Under the pieces are notes generated by a model. It saw nothing but the letters and a program-made list of their open reading frames with translations. It was not told the origin of the DNA and ran no database searches. Positions 1-7,405 of a DNA stretch of 64,000 nt are shown piece by piece; the first letter of the stretch is position 1; each line of letters opens with the position of its first letter. The stretch comes from HK1 sp965215295. Its GTDB lineage: Bacteria; Pseudomonadota; Gammaproteobacteria; HK1. The stretch spans positions 1,488,001 to 1,552,000 of the forward strand of contig OZ244045.1 of assembly GCA_965215295.1 (NCBI GenBank), given 5' to 3'. The position numbers were made by a program, and so were the translations under genes.

Positions 1-2
1 TC

Positions 3-170
3 GACGGCGAGACCGTACAACGGCGGATGCGCGCGCTGCGCACCCTCGGGCACCCCTACACCGACGAGCAGGTCGAAGGTGCGGCGGACGCGGTGGCGGG
101 CCGGACCGAGATGGACGCGATGATCGCCTACCTCCAGGGGCTCGGCACCGCGATCCGGACGCGGCGGTGA
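3..170 (+). CDS. ccoO: Cytochrome c oxidase cbb3-type subunit II, C-terminal end (partial)
   Basis: Only the last 55 codons are present; the gene starts before the window. The frame reads through to a TGA at 168-170 and ends with a segment containing MDAMIAYLQGLGT, typical of the CcoO C-terminus. CcoO is the membrane-anchored mono-haem cytochrome c subunit of the cbb3 oxidase, which passes electrons to the catalytic CcoN. The stop overlaps the GTG start of the next gene (GTGA), as expected for the ccoNOQP operon. Identification rests on the short tail plus the order of the downstream genes. Confidence 0.85.
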   Translation, partial: DGETVQRRMRALRTLGHPYTDEQVEGAADAVAGRTEMDAMIAYLQGLGTAIRTRR

Positions 171-379
171 GCGCGGCGATGGACGCCGGGTTCCTGCATG
201 GCGTGTGGACGGCGGCCCTGCTCGCGGCGTTCGCCGCCATCGTCGCCTGGGCCTGGAGCGGACGGCGGAAGCGGGACTTCGACGAAGCGGCGCGCCTTCC
301 GCTGGAGGAGGACGGGGATGCGGCGGGCGACGTGACGGACGTGACGGAGCCGCGCGAGCCGGGAGCCCGCCATGGGTAA
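167..379 (+). CDS. ccoQ: cbb3-type oxidase small subunit CcoQ
   Basis: A 70-residue protein with one membrane helix (about residues 12-30, ending WAWSGRRKRDF) followed by an acidic tail rich in Asp and Glu. This is the usual CcoQ architecture; the family stabilises the assembled cbb3 oxidase. The GTG start overlaps the ccoO stop and the 3' end overlaps the ccoP ATG by 8 bp, so translation is coupled. The tail carries a short VTDVTEP-like repetition and is not conserved in the family. Confidence 0.85.
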   Translation: MSAAMDAGFLHGVWTAALLAAFAAIVAWAWSGRRKRDFDEAARLPLEEDGDAAGDVTDVTEPREPGARHG

Positions 380-1283
380 CTTCAGCGAAGGGTTCTGGAA
401 CATCTTCATCGTCGTCTGCACGCTCGGGGGGATCCTGTGGCTGTACCTGCTGACCTCGCGGAACATGGGGCGCCGCAGGCCCGCCGGGAGCGGCGAGGTC
501 GAAACCACGAAACACGTGTGGGACGAGGACCTCACCGAGCTGAACAATCCGCTGCCGCGCTGGTGGGTGGTGCTGTTCTACATCACCCTCGCCTTCGGCG
601 TGCTGTACCTCATGATCTACCCCGGCCTCGGCTCCAACGCGATGTTCCTCGGCTGGACGCAGCTCGAGGAGTACGAGGAGGAAATGGCCCGGGCCGAGGA
701 GCGCTACGGGCCGATCTACGAGCAGTACGCGGGCCTGCCGATCGAGCGGGTGGCGGCCGACCCGAAGGCGCTGCGGATCGGCGAGCGCCTCTTCGCGAGC
801 TACTGCACCGTATGCCACGGGTCCGACGCGGGCGGCGTGCGCGGCTTTCCGAACCTGCGCGACGACGTGTGGCAGTGGGGTGGCGAGCCCGGACAGATCA
901 AGACCAGCATCCTTACCGGACGCACCGGGATCATGCCGGGATGGCGGGATGCGCTCGGCGGCGACGCCGGTGTGGACGAAGCGATCGCCCACGTGTTCTC
1001 GCTCTCCGGGCGCGACGCGGACCCGGCGAAGGTCGCGGCCGGAAAGGAGAAGTACGACGCGCTCTGCGTGGCCTGCCACGGCGCGGACGGTACCGGCAAC
1101 CCCGCGCTGGGGGCGCCGGACCTCACCGACGAAGTCTGGCTCTACGGAGGTTCGGAGGCGGACGTGCGCCACAGCATCGCGCAGGGCCGGGAGGGCCGCA
1201 TGCCGGCCCACGAGGAATTCCTGGGCGAAGCCCGGGTGCACGTGCTTGCGGCCTGGGTGTGGAGCCTCTCCAACAACCCCTGA
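372..1283 (+). CDS. ccoP: cbb3-type oxidase di-haem subunit III CcoP
   Basis: This 303-residue protein has an N-terminal helix (residues 9-28), the conserved DEDLTELNNPLPRWW segment (about 51-65), a second helix (66-84), then two cytochrome c domains. The haem-binding motifs are CTVCH at 145-149 and CVACH at 232-236, with distal methionines in the IMPGW and RMPAH contexts. CcoP accepts electrons from soluble cytochromes for the high-affinity oxidase. Length and order match the family. The start is the ATG at 372, which lies inside the end of ccoQ. Confidence 0.96.
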   Translation: MGNFSEGFWNIFIVVCTLGGILWLYLLTSRNMGRRRPAGSGEVETTKHVWDEDLTELNNPLPRWWVVLFYITLAFGVLYLMIYPGLGSNAMFLGWTQLEEYEEEMARAEERYGPIYEQYAGLPIERVAADPKALRIGERLFASYCTVCHGSDAGGVRGFPNLRDDVWQWGGEPGQIKTSILTGRTGIMPGWRDALGGDAGVDEAIAHVFSLSGRDADPAKVAAGKEKYDALCVACHGADGTGNPALGAPDLTDEVWLYGGSEADVRHSIAQGREGRMPAHEEFLGEARVHVLAAWVWSLSNNP

Positions 1284-2677
1284 GCGCACGGTGCGACGCC
1301 GGCGACGTCGAAGCCTCGCTCTACGAGAAGCGCCGGAAGATCTACCCGCGCGAGGTGCACGGCTGGTTCGCCACCATGCGGGTGGCGGGCGTGGCGGGAC
1401 TGCTCGGGCTCTTCTACGGCGTGTGCTGGCTGCGCTGGGACGGGCGCCAGCTCCTGCTCTTCGACCTGCCGGCCCGCAAGTTCAACGTCTTCTGGTGGAC
1501 GTTCTACCCGCAGGACTTCCTCTACCTCGCCCTGCTGCTGATCCTCGCCGCCCTCGCCCTCTTCTTCTTCACCTCGCTGGCCGGGCGGCTGTGGTGCGGC
1601 TACGCCTGCCCCCAGACCGTGTACACCGAGGTCTTCCTGTGGGTCGAGCGGAAGATCGAAGGGGACCGGCCGCGGCAGATGAAGCTCGACCGCGCGCCCT
1701 GGGGCGTGCGGAAGATCGCGTTCAAGTCCGCCAAGCACGCGGTGTGGATCGCGTTCTCGCTGTGGACCGGCTTCACCTTCGTCGGCTACTTCACTCCGAT
1801 CACCGAGCTGGGCGGCGCGTTGCTGCGTTTCGAGACCGGCCCGTGGGAGACCTTCTGGGTCCTGTTCTACGGGTTCGCGACCTACGGGAACGCCGGGTGG
1901 CTGCGCGAGCAGGTGTGCATCTACATGTGCCCCTACGCCCGCTTCCAGAGCGCGATGTTCGACCGCGACACCCTCGTCATCTCCTACGACGCCGGGCGCG
2001 GCGACCCGCGCGGGTCGCGCCGGCGGGGCGCCGACCACCGTGCGGCCGGCCTCGGGGACTGCATCGACTGCACGCTGTGCGTGCAGGTCTGCCCCACCGG
2101 CATCGACATCCGCAACGGCCTCCAGTACGAGTGCATCGCGTGCGCCGCGTGCATCGACGTCTGCGATCAGGTGATGGACCGCATGGGGTATCCGAAGGGG
2201 CTCGTCCGCTACACCACCCGGAACGCGGTGGACGGCCGGCCGACCCGCATCGTGCGCCCCCGCACCCTCGTCTACGCCGGCGGGCTCGCGGCCCTGCTCG
2301 CGCTCTTCGCGGGCTTGCTGGCCCTGCGGGTCCCGGCCGAGCTCGACATCCTCCGCGACCGCAACGCGCTCTACCGGGAGACCGACGAGGGGCTCATCCG
2401 GAACGTCTACACCCTGAAGATCGTGAACATGCACGACGAGCCGCTGCGCTGGCGCGTCGGCGCTTCCGGCATCGACGGGTTGCGCCTCGAAGCCGAGCAC
2501 GGCGACCGCGAGGTGGCGCCCGGCGAGGTCGCCTCCGTCCCGGTCCGGCTCGATGCTCCCCGGGAGGCGCTCCGGACCGCGAGCACCCCCGTCCGCTTCA
2601 CGGTCGAAGCCATCGGCGCCGAGGACATCCGCGCCTCCGAGGAGACCCGCTTCCTCGGACCGACGCCCGGGAGCTGA
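1259..2677 (+). CDS. ccoG: cbb3 oxidase accessory protein CcoG (FixG family ferredoxin-like membrane protein)
   Basis: CcoG is a polyferredoxin involved in copper delivery to the cbb3 oxidase. The protein contains the family opening SLYEKRRKIYPREVHGWF, several membrane helices, the RLWCGYACPQTVYTEVF motif, the CIYMCPYARFQSAMF motif, two 4Fe-4S ferredoxin clusters (CIDCTLCVQVCPTGIDIRNGL and CIACAACIDVC) and a C-terminal immunoglobulin-like FixG domain. No ATG precedes SLYEKR in frame. A GTG at 1259, 25 bp inside the ccoP 3' end, gives 472 residues, the usual length, so I chose it. A CTG at 1280 is the alternative. Confidence 0.93.
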   Translation: MEPLQQPLSARCDAGDVEASLYEKRRKIYPREVHGWFATMRVAGVAGLLGLFYGVCWLRWDGRQLLLFDLPARKFNVFWWTFYPQDFLYLALLLILAALALFFFTSLAGRLWCGYACPQTVYTEVFLWVERKIEGDRPRQMKLDRAPWGVRKIAFKSAKHAVWIAFSLWTGFTFVGYFTPITELGGALLRFETGPWETFWVLFYGFATYGNAGWLREQVCIYMCPYARFQSAMFDRDTLVISYDAGRGDPRGSRRRGADHRAAGLGDCIDCTLCVQVCPTGIDIRNGLQYECIACAACIDVCDQVMDRMGYPKGLVRYTTRNAVDGRPTRIVRPRTLVYAGGLAALLALFAGLLALRVPAELDILRDRNALYRETDEGLIRNVYTLKIVNMHDEPLRWRVGASGIDGLRLEAEHGDREVAPGEVASVPVRLDAPREALRTASTPVRFTVEAIGAEDIRASEETRFLGPTPGS

Positions 2678-2679
2678 GG

Positions 2680-2827
2680 ATGGCGACCCACGCTTCCGGC
2701 ACGTCGCCCGGCTCGCGCTGGCGCCGCGGCGTCTCGAACGGAGCGCATTGAAGATGGCGACGAACGCTTCCGGCCCTTCGCCTATCTCGCACTGGCGCTG
2801 CGGCGTCTCGAACGGAGCGCGTTGAGG
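2680..2827 (+). repeat. Two 74-bp tandem copies of the fixH start region, each a 23-codon minicistron
   Basis: ATG codons at 2680, 2754 and 2828 (the real fixH start) are spaced exactly 74 bp apart. The first two each open a 23-codon frame ending in TGA (2749-2751 and 2823-2825). The next ATG follows two bases after each stop, preceded by a TGA(A/G)GATG junction. The two peptides begin MATHASGTSP and MATNASGPSP, while FixH begins MATNASGASP. The units are therefore echoes of the fixH 5' end that could relay ribosomes from ccoG into fixH. Confidence 0.9.
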
Positions 2828-3358
2828 ATGGCGACGAACGCTTCCGGCGCTTCGCCCTGGTACCGGGAACCGCTGGTGTGGATGGTCCTCGCGATCCCGG
2901 CTGCCGCGGTCATCGCCGGAGCGGTGATGCTGGTGCTCGCCAACGCGACCTGGGACGGGCTCGTCACCGACGACTACTACCAGCGCGGGATGCAGATCAA
3001 CCGCTCGCTCGCCCGCGATGCGGAGGCGGCGCGCCTCGGGCTCGAAGCCACCCTCGCGTTCCCCGCGCCGGGGGCCGTGGAGGCGCGTCTCGCGGGCATG
3101 GCCGGCGCGACGGCGGCATCGGACAGCGATCGACTGAACCTTCGCTTCGCCCGCGCCGCGCGCGCCGGCGCCGACGTCGCGGTCGCCATGACCCGGGACG
3201 CCGGCGGTACCTGGCGAGGGGTCCTGCCGGCGCTACCGCCCGGCAAGTGGTACGTCGAGCTGGGCAACGAGCAGTGGCGACTGGCCGCGCCGGTGCGGAT
3301 ACCCGCCTCCACGGGAGAGATTGTGCTATACGCTTCAGATGCCGAAAGTCCGGAATAG
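2828..3358 (+). CDS. fixH: FixH/CcoH family protein
   Basis: A 176-residue protein with one N-terminal helix (WMVLAIPAAAVIAGAVMLVL) followed by a periplasmic domain holding the family motif LVTDDYYQRGMQINR. The C-terminal part resembles the FixH beta-sandwich, with a GKWYVEL segment. FixH/CcoH helps assemble or stabilise the cbb3 oxidase. It is the last recognisable gene of the operon here; the usual ccoI copper ATPase and ccoS do not follow. Instead a minus-strand defence module converges on it 56 bp downstream. The ATG at 2828 was chosen because it matches the third copy of the 74-bp repeat and gives the family length. Confidence 0.88.
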   Translation: MATNASGASPWYREPLVWMVLAIPAAAVIAGAVMLVLANATWDGLVTDDYYQRGMQINRSLARDAEAARLGLEATLAFPAPGAVEARLAGMAGATAASDSDRLNLRFARAARAGADVAVAMTRDAGGTWRGVLPALPPGKWYVELGNEQWRLAAPVRIPASTGEIVLYASDAESPE

Positions 3359-3414
3359 CGACCCATCTCGACGTTAGACGCTCTCCGACCGCTCGACCCT
3401 TCGAAGCACGAATG

Positions 3415-3590
3415 TCAGTCCGCATCCAGAAGATCCCGCGCCATTGCACTGTACTCGGCATTCGGCTCAAGTGCCTTTTTCAGTCTCTCCCTTGCGTCTT
3501 CCACGCAATTTGCTTCTACGCTGTCTCCCAATTCAGATATTATTTTGCGAAAAATTCTCAGGTTATCCAGCTTTTCCCTACGTGCTTCTT
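3415..3590 (-). pseudogene. ptuB: 3' fragment of ptuB, split off by the IS insertion
   Basis: On the minus strand this segment continues the reading frame of the ptuB 5' part after the IS and one copy of its 9-bp target duplication are removed. The junction reads LEEARREKLDNLRIFRK and the frame runs to a TGA at 3415-3417. Joining 5504-4916 to 3581-3415 gives 756 nt, a 251-residue protein without internal stops. The fragment has no start codon of its own and is separated from its promoter, so the last 50 or so residues of PtuB are lost from the expressed product. Confidence 0.85.
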
Positions 3591-4915
3591 CACTAGTGTC
3601 CCAACAATTATTCGAATAAAATCAACTGGTTAGAGTTTTCGAGATTCGATAAATTGTAGTCGGTGTCAGAAAACAGCCTGAAAATAGACGTTTTCTCGAA
3701 TAGCGTCAGGCTCAAAACCTGCAAAATTGTGTAGAGGTCAGCCGTGATGCCCAGCCGCTTCCTGAGCACCGCCACCAGCACATACACTGTCACCGCAATC
3801 CATATCTGAGTCTTGACCGCGTTCTCCGTCGTGCCGAAGAACGACTTGATGCGCAGGTGTTGCTTGACCCACTTGAAGAAGAGCTCCACTTGCCATCGGT
3901 AACGATAGAGCTGTGCAACGGTGGACGCCGAGACGGCAAAGTGATTGGTCAGAAAGTTGAACGTCTTTTCCGTTCCCTCATCATAGTACTTGACTCGACG
4001 CATCGGCTGCGGATAGTGCTTTCTGCCCTTCGCGCCAGTCAACACCACCGTCTGGTCGCAACGCACCCCGGTCGTCTTGTCGATTGAATGGGAATACCGG
4101 CGCTGGTAGCGAGTGTTGGACTTTGCGCGGATAATGAAGAATGCCCCGATGGTGTGCAGGAGAAACAAACGCTCGAAGTCCACGTACCCGCGGTCCATGA
4201 TGTAGAACGCGCCGGGCTCGGGCACCAGGATGTCGAGGACGTTCACATCGTGCATCTTCCCGTCAGAGACGTGAATGAACGCCGGAATGTTGCCCCGCAG
4301 GTCCAGTAGCGTGTGCAGCTTGACGGCCGACTTGGTGGAGCGAAACAACGCCCACGGAAAGACCGACAGGCACAGGTCGATGGTCGATGCATCCAGGGCG
4401 TAGACGGTGTGGTCGAGCTCCAGCCCCAAGTCCTCGTCGGCATACAGCGGGCGGGCGATGCGAATCATGGCCTGCGCGAGCTCCGCGTAGATGCGCCAGT
4501 CCCGGCGTTGATTGGCGTTGGCCAAGGTGTTGCGCGACATCCCGCCACGAATGCCCATGTGATAGAGCTTGTCCTCGTGTGCTCGCAGACATGCTTCGAT
4601 ATCGCGCAGGCTCTCGCGGAAGGTGAGCTGCGCAAATGCCATGCAGAGAAACTGGTCAAGGCAGGTGAAGGATTGGAGATGACGATTGCCTTGGTAGCGT
4701 TGAACGCATCTGCGAAATGTCTTCATCGGCAGATGGTCCATCACCTGAGAAAATACCAGTCGGCCCGAGTACATGACCATCTCCTCTGACAGTGGAGGTG
4801 CAATGGTCGCAGAGGTCTGGTGCTGCTCAAGTCGATGCCCTGTGGAAAATCTATATTTAATCAATCAAATCAATGTTTTACAGAACTATCCTATAGCTTT
4901 GTTGGGACAGCAGTG
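3591..4915 (-). mobile_element. IS4-family insertion sequence, copy 1 (1325 bp)
   Basis: The ends are imperfect inverted repeats: CACTAGTGTCCCAACAA at 3591 and the complement of CACTGCTGTCCCAACAA ending at 4915. The element is flanked by a perfect 9-bp direct duplication, GTGCTTCTT, at 3582-3590 and 4916-4924. It carries one transposase gene. An element of the same length with matching ends lies at 31241-32565 in the opposite orientation. It sits inside ptuB. Confidence 0.95.
3608..4774 (-). CDS. IS4-family transposase (DUF4372 N-terminal domain)
   Basis: A DDE transposase of 388 residues. The N-terminal segment MYSGRLVFSQVMDHLP through FRESLRDIEACL is the DUF4372 domain. The catalytic acidic residues lie in YALDAST, YIMDRGYVDFE and the YREK signature YRYRWQVELFFKWVK, diagnostic of IS4. 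I start at the ATG at 4774 because AGGAG stands six bases upstream and this is where relatives begin; a TTG at 4864 would add 30 residues. It differs from the copy at 31382-32548 by about ten residues (for example RRVKYY here, RRIKYY there). Confidence 0.95.
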   Translation of the reverse strand: MYSGRLVFSQVMDHLPMKTFRRCVQRYQGNRHLQSFTCLDQFLCMAFAQLTFRESLRDIEACLRAHEDKLYHMGIRGGMSRNTLANANQRRDWRIYAELAQAMIRIARPLYADEDLGLELDHTVYALDASTIDLCLSVFPWALFRSTKSAVKLHTLLDLRGNIPAFIHVSDGKMHDVNVLDILVPEPGAFYIMDRGYVDFERLFLLHTIGAFFIIRAKSNTRYQRRYSHSIDKTTGVRCDQTVVLTGAKGRKHYPQPMRRVKYYDEGTEKTFNFLTNHFAVSASTVAQLYRYRWQVELFFKWVKQHLRIKSFFGTTENAVKTQIWIAVTVYVLVAVLRKRLGITADLYTILQVLSLTLFEKTSIFRLFSDTDYNLSNLENSNQLILFE

Positions 4916-5504
4916 GTGCTTCTTCCAAAGCATGTCTTCGCAGCCCCACGCCTTCGATGGTCTCCTTCCCCCGTGCCGTAATCGAAAAGACTGCTGCTCC
5001 ACGAAAACGAATGTGTTGTCGAGGATCTTCCCGCGCTGGGTCGATGAAAAGTGGCTGTTCCGCATCCACATCGTCGTGATGACTTCGGGCACGGGCGGAT
5101 TCGTCAGCCAGCGGAAACTGGGAGCGTTTATGGGTCGTGTTGCACTTTTCACAACTCACGAGCAGGTTGGTCCAAGCGTATGCCAGCCAGTAGTACCCTG
5201 GATACTCCATACTCTTCTTGCGACGTTGCTGTACGGACCCCTTTGGCCTGAAGTGCTCCACCGCTCCGTAAGAAGTCGAACCAAATCGTGATTCGCAGTA
5301 ACAGCACTTTTCGTGCTGAGCACACCACAGCGCATCCTTCACCGACATGTGGCCATAGATGTCGTTGTCGAATTCGAATTTCATTGACCCATCACGAAAA
5401 TCCCCCGAATGACAATCGTAGATTTTGCAGTTCTTGTTCGTCTCTCGCTTACCGCTTGTCCGAAGGATCTCCGGCGGTTCCGGCGGACGTTCTATTCGGA
5501 TCAT
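4916..5504 (-). pseudogene. ptuB: Septu HNH nuclease PtuB, C-terminally truncated by an IS
   Basis: PtuB is the HNH-type nuclease partner of the PtuA ATPase in Septu phage defence. About 196 native residues remain. They include a zinc-binding CxxC (C67, C70), the EHFRPK motif (H84) and W-T-N-L with CEKCN near 111-122 followed by K126 and FPL, so the nuclease core looks intact. Past 4916 the frame runs into the IS and stops at 4878, adding about 12 foreign residues to give 208. The ATG at 5504 overlaps the ptuA stop (ATGA). The missing C-terminus lies at 3415-3590. The truncated protein may or may not be active. Confidence 0.82.
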
Positions 5505-6898
5505 GACTGGTTCATTCCGCCATTTCTCAGGCTCTCCGCAACTCGGCGAATCAAATCCCTGTCATCTTGATCGTCGGGATCTTCAGCAGTCCTGAGACTA
5601 TCAAGCTGCTCCTCCAGCGAGACGAGGCGCTCTTCATCGTCCGGTCCCCGGCTTTCATTGTCCAACAAGGCGTTCCGATCCTCCACCAGCCTTTCGATCT
5701 CTCTGCTCCGACTGGGAATTCCGAAGAGGTCACTGGCAAGAATCTGATCTGCTCGCCAAGCATTCACCGATTCCGGATGCATCCCCACGGACACTTGGCC
5801 ATCGGTTTCGCGCAAGACCGCCAAATTTCCACCCGTCACGGCCTGAGCGACCAACGGACTGTGCGCAGTAGCGATAAACTGGACGGCCGGGAAGCACCTG
5901 GAGAGATCTTCCATCATTCTACGCTGCCAGCGAGGATGAAGATGAAGCTCGATCTCGTCGATTAGGGCTATCGCTGGTTCGGATAGAGGATCGGAACTCT
6001 CTGGATATCGTTCGTAGAGACGCAGTGCAAGATCCGCGATCCATGTCAGCGTGGTCTGATACCCAAGACTGAGAGCCGACTGTGGCACTTCCCCATAGGG
6101 TGTTTTGTACCATACCCCGCTAGGCTCGGACGGATTGCCCAATATCTCCGGACCACGAATGTCAATACTCTCCTCGTGGTCTACGTCAGGAAGAATGGTA
6201 GCGAGAACCTTCTTGATTCGTATCAGGCGTCGTTTATCCTGTTCCTTTGCACTCTTCGCCGCTCGATAGTCGAATTTCAGCAAAATATCTTCAGCATCAT
6301 AAAGCTCCGTTGAATTCCAAAAAATCGATGCGATTGGATCGGAAAGCTCTCCCCTGTCCATCTTCAGAGTTCCTGAACGACGCGTCGCACCATAGGCGAA
6401 TATCGCGACATCGGAAGGAAAGTCATGCAGGGACTTACCATGTAATTCCGGTCCTACAGGCTCTGCACGTTGGAGACGACCCTCCTTGCTATCCCAAACA
6501 ATGCCAATTGTCACATTTGTTCCTGTCCCTCCTACCTCTCCTCTTTCTACCTTTTGATCCTGAAGATTCCGACCGACAGTGAAGGTTGCCTTAAGTGTTG
6601 TTCTGACGTCAGTCCCAATTCGCCCTAGGGAATTCAGCGTGCTGTTCTCTTCGCTGCTCAAGGCCGGCTCCAGAGAATCAACTCCTGTCTTCTCATCTGA
6701 TCGATCCGGCCTCATCCATGCCAGGCATTGCAGCAAAGTCGTCTTGCCGACACCGTTGTCTCCGAGAATCAGTGTCCATTGGACGGGGTTTCCGTCTTCA
6801 TTCGCAAGGGAGAGGACTTGATGCGCCCCGAAACATCGAACGTTCTCCAATTCGAGAGCACTGAAGTAGACAGGGGGTTGCTTCGCGGGGTCGGTCAC
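5501..6898 (-). CDS. ptuA: Septu-type AAA/ABC-like ATPase PtuA
   Basis: A 465-residue SMC/RecF-like ATPase. It opens with a FSALELENVRCFG strand, has Walker A GDNGVGKT (46-53), a Walker B ALIDEIELHLHP (311-322) and the D-loop/switch region FIATAHSPLVAQA, an OLD/PtuA-type layout. A charged helical segment (about 400-450) follows. With the downstream HNH gene it forms a Septu pair; in that family the ATPase senses infection and the HNH partner degrades nucleic acid. Start is GTG at 6898 with GGAGG nine bases upstream. Base composition is clearly less GC-rich than the flanking metabolic genes, suggesting horizontal origin. Confidence 0.82.
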   Translation of the reverse strand: MTDPAKQPPVYFSALELENVRCFGAHQVLSLANEDGNPVQWTLILGDNGVGKTTLLQCLAWMRPDRSDEKTGVDSLEPALSSEENSTLNSLGRIGTDVRTTLKATFTVGRNLQDQKVERGEVGGTGTNVTIGIVWDSKEGRLQRAEPVGPELHGKSLHDFPSDVAIFAYGATRRSGTLKMDRGELSDPIASIFWNSTELYDAEDILLKFDYRAAKSAKEQDKRRLIRIKKVLATILPDVDHEESIDIRGPEILGNPSEPSGVWYKTPYGEVPQSALSLGYQTTLTWIADLALRLYERYPESSDPLSEPAIALIDEIELHLHPRWQRRMMEDLSRCFPAVQFIATAHSPLVAQAVTGGNLAVLRETDGQVSVGMHPESVNAWRADQILASDLFGIPSRSREIERLVEDRNALLDNESRGPDDEERLVSLEEQLDSLRTAEDPDDQDDRDLIRRVAESLRNGGMNQS

Positions 6899-7213
6899 GA
6901 GGTCGCGCCTCCATCGACGGTCCTGACAGTGGCTTCATCCACTTTCCGGCACGAATCATACCCCTCTCGCTCGGATAGCACATGTCTCGGCGCAACGACC
7001 GGTACCCGATGGCCGTCCGGAGCGATCGAATTCAAAATGGAAAATAAAAATCAATAATATCAATGGATTACATTTCCATCAGTGCAAATTAGTGTTTATT
7101 TTCAATTGACTGCATGAACGCTTGTTTCCATCATCGCGATCCGTCTATCATCGCGACCCGACGTCGCCATCGTGCGCGGCGGCGCTCCGCCAATGAATCC
7201 CGGAGGCATCCTC
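6899..7213. other. Divergent intergenic region between ptuA and the RiPP operon
   Basis: This 315-bp gap lies between two divergently transcribed units and must hold both promoters. Positions about 7025-7110 are strikingly AT-rich for this genome. A direct repeat of ATCATCGCGA(T/C)CC occurs around 7130-7155. I see no gene in it. Confidence 0.6.
7106..7134 (+). promoter_or_regulatory. Possible sigma70-type promoter for the RiPP operon
   Basis: TTGACT at 7106-7111 matches the -35 consensus at five of six positions. CATCAT at 7129-7134, after a 17-bp spacer, matches the -10 consensus at four of six. It lies just inside an AT-rich tract and 80 bp upstream of the precursor start. Prediction from sequence only. 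Confidence 0.35.
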
Positions 7214-7405
7214 ATGGACCATCGCATCGAGCAACCTTCGCCCGAATCACACGCAGCCCCGACCCGCGACCGGCCGGGCGCGGCATCACCCGCTCCCGCC
7301 TCGACGCACCCCGTCCTCTCCCGTCTGATGGAGGAGGTGCGGAACGAAAGGCACGTCGAAGCCCGCTATGACCGCGTCCACAACCGGCACAACCGGGGCA
7401 AGTAG
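7214..7405 (+). CDS. RiPP precursor peptide (putative cyclophane-type, YhhA-like)
   Basis: A 63-residue peptide that is very probably the substrate of the downstream maturases. The ATG at 7214 has GGAGG seven bases upstream. The N-terminal two thirds look like a leader: polar, then proline/alanine-rich, ending in a helical HPVLSRLMEEVRNER segment. The C-terminus YDRVHNRHNRGK is rich in aromatic, His and Asn residues of the kind joined by cyclophane-forming radical SAM enzymes. The last 38 bp overlap the maturase start in another frame, so the two are translationally coupled. The family name is from memory of similar Tyr/His-rich peptides and is less certain than the role. Confidence 0.72.
   Translation: MDHRIEQPSPESHAAPTRDRPGAASPAPASTHPVLSRLMEEVRNERHVEARYDRVHNRHNRGK

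Noticed and set aside
4775..4864. TTG start of the IS transposase adding 30 residues
   Set aside because: ATG 4774 has AGGAG at the right distance and begins where IS4 relatives with DUF4372 begin; the same holds for copy 2.
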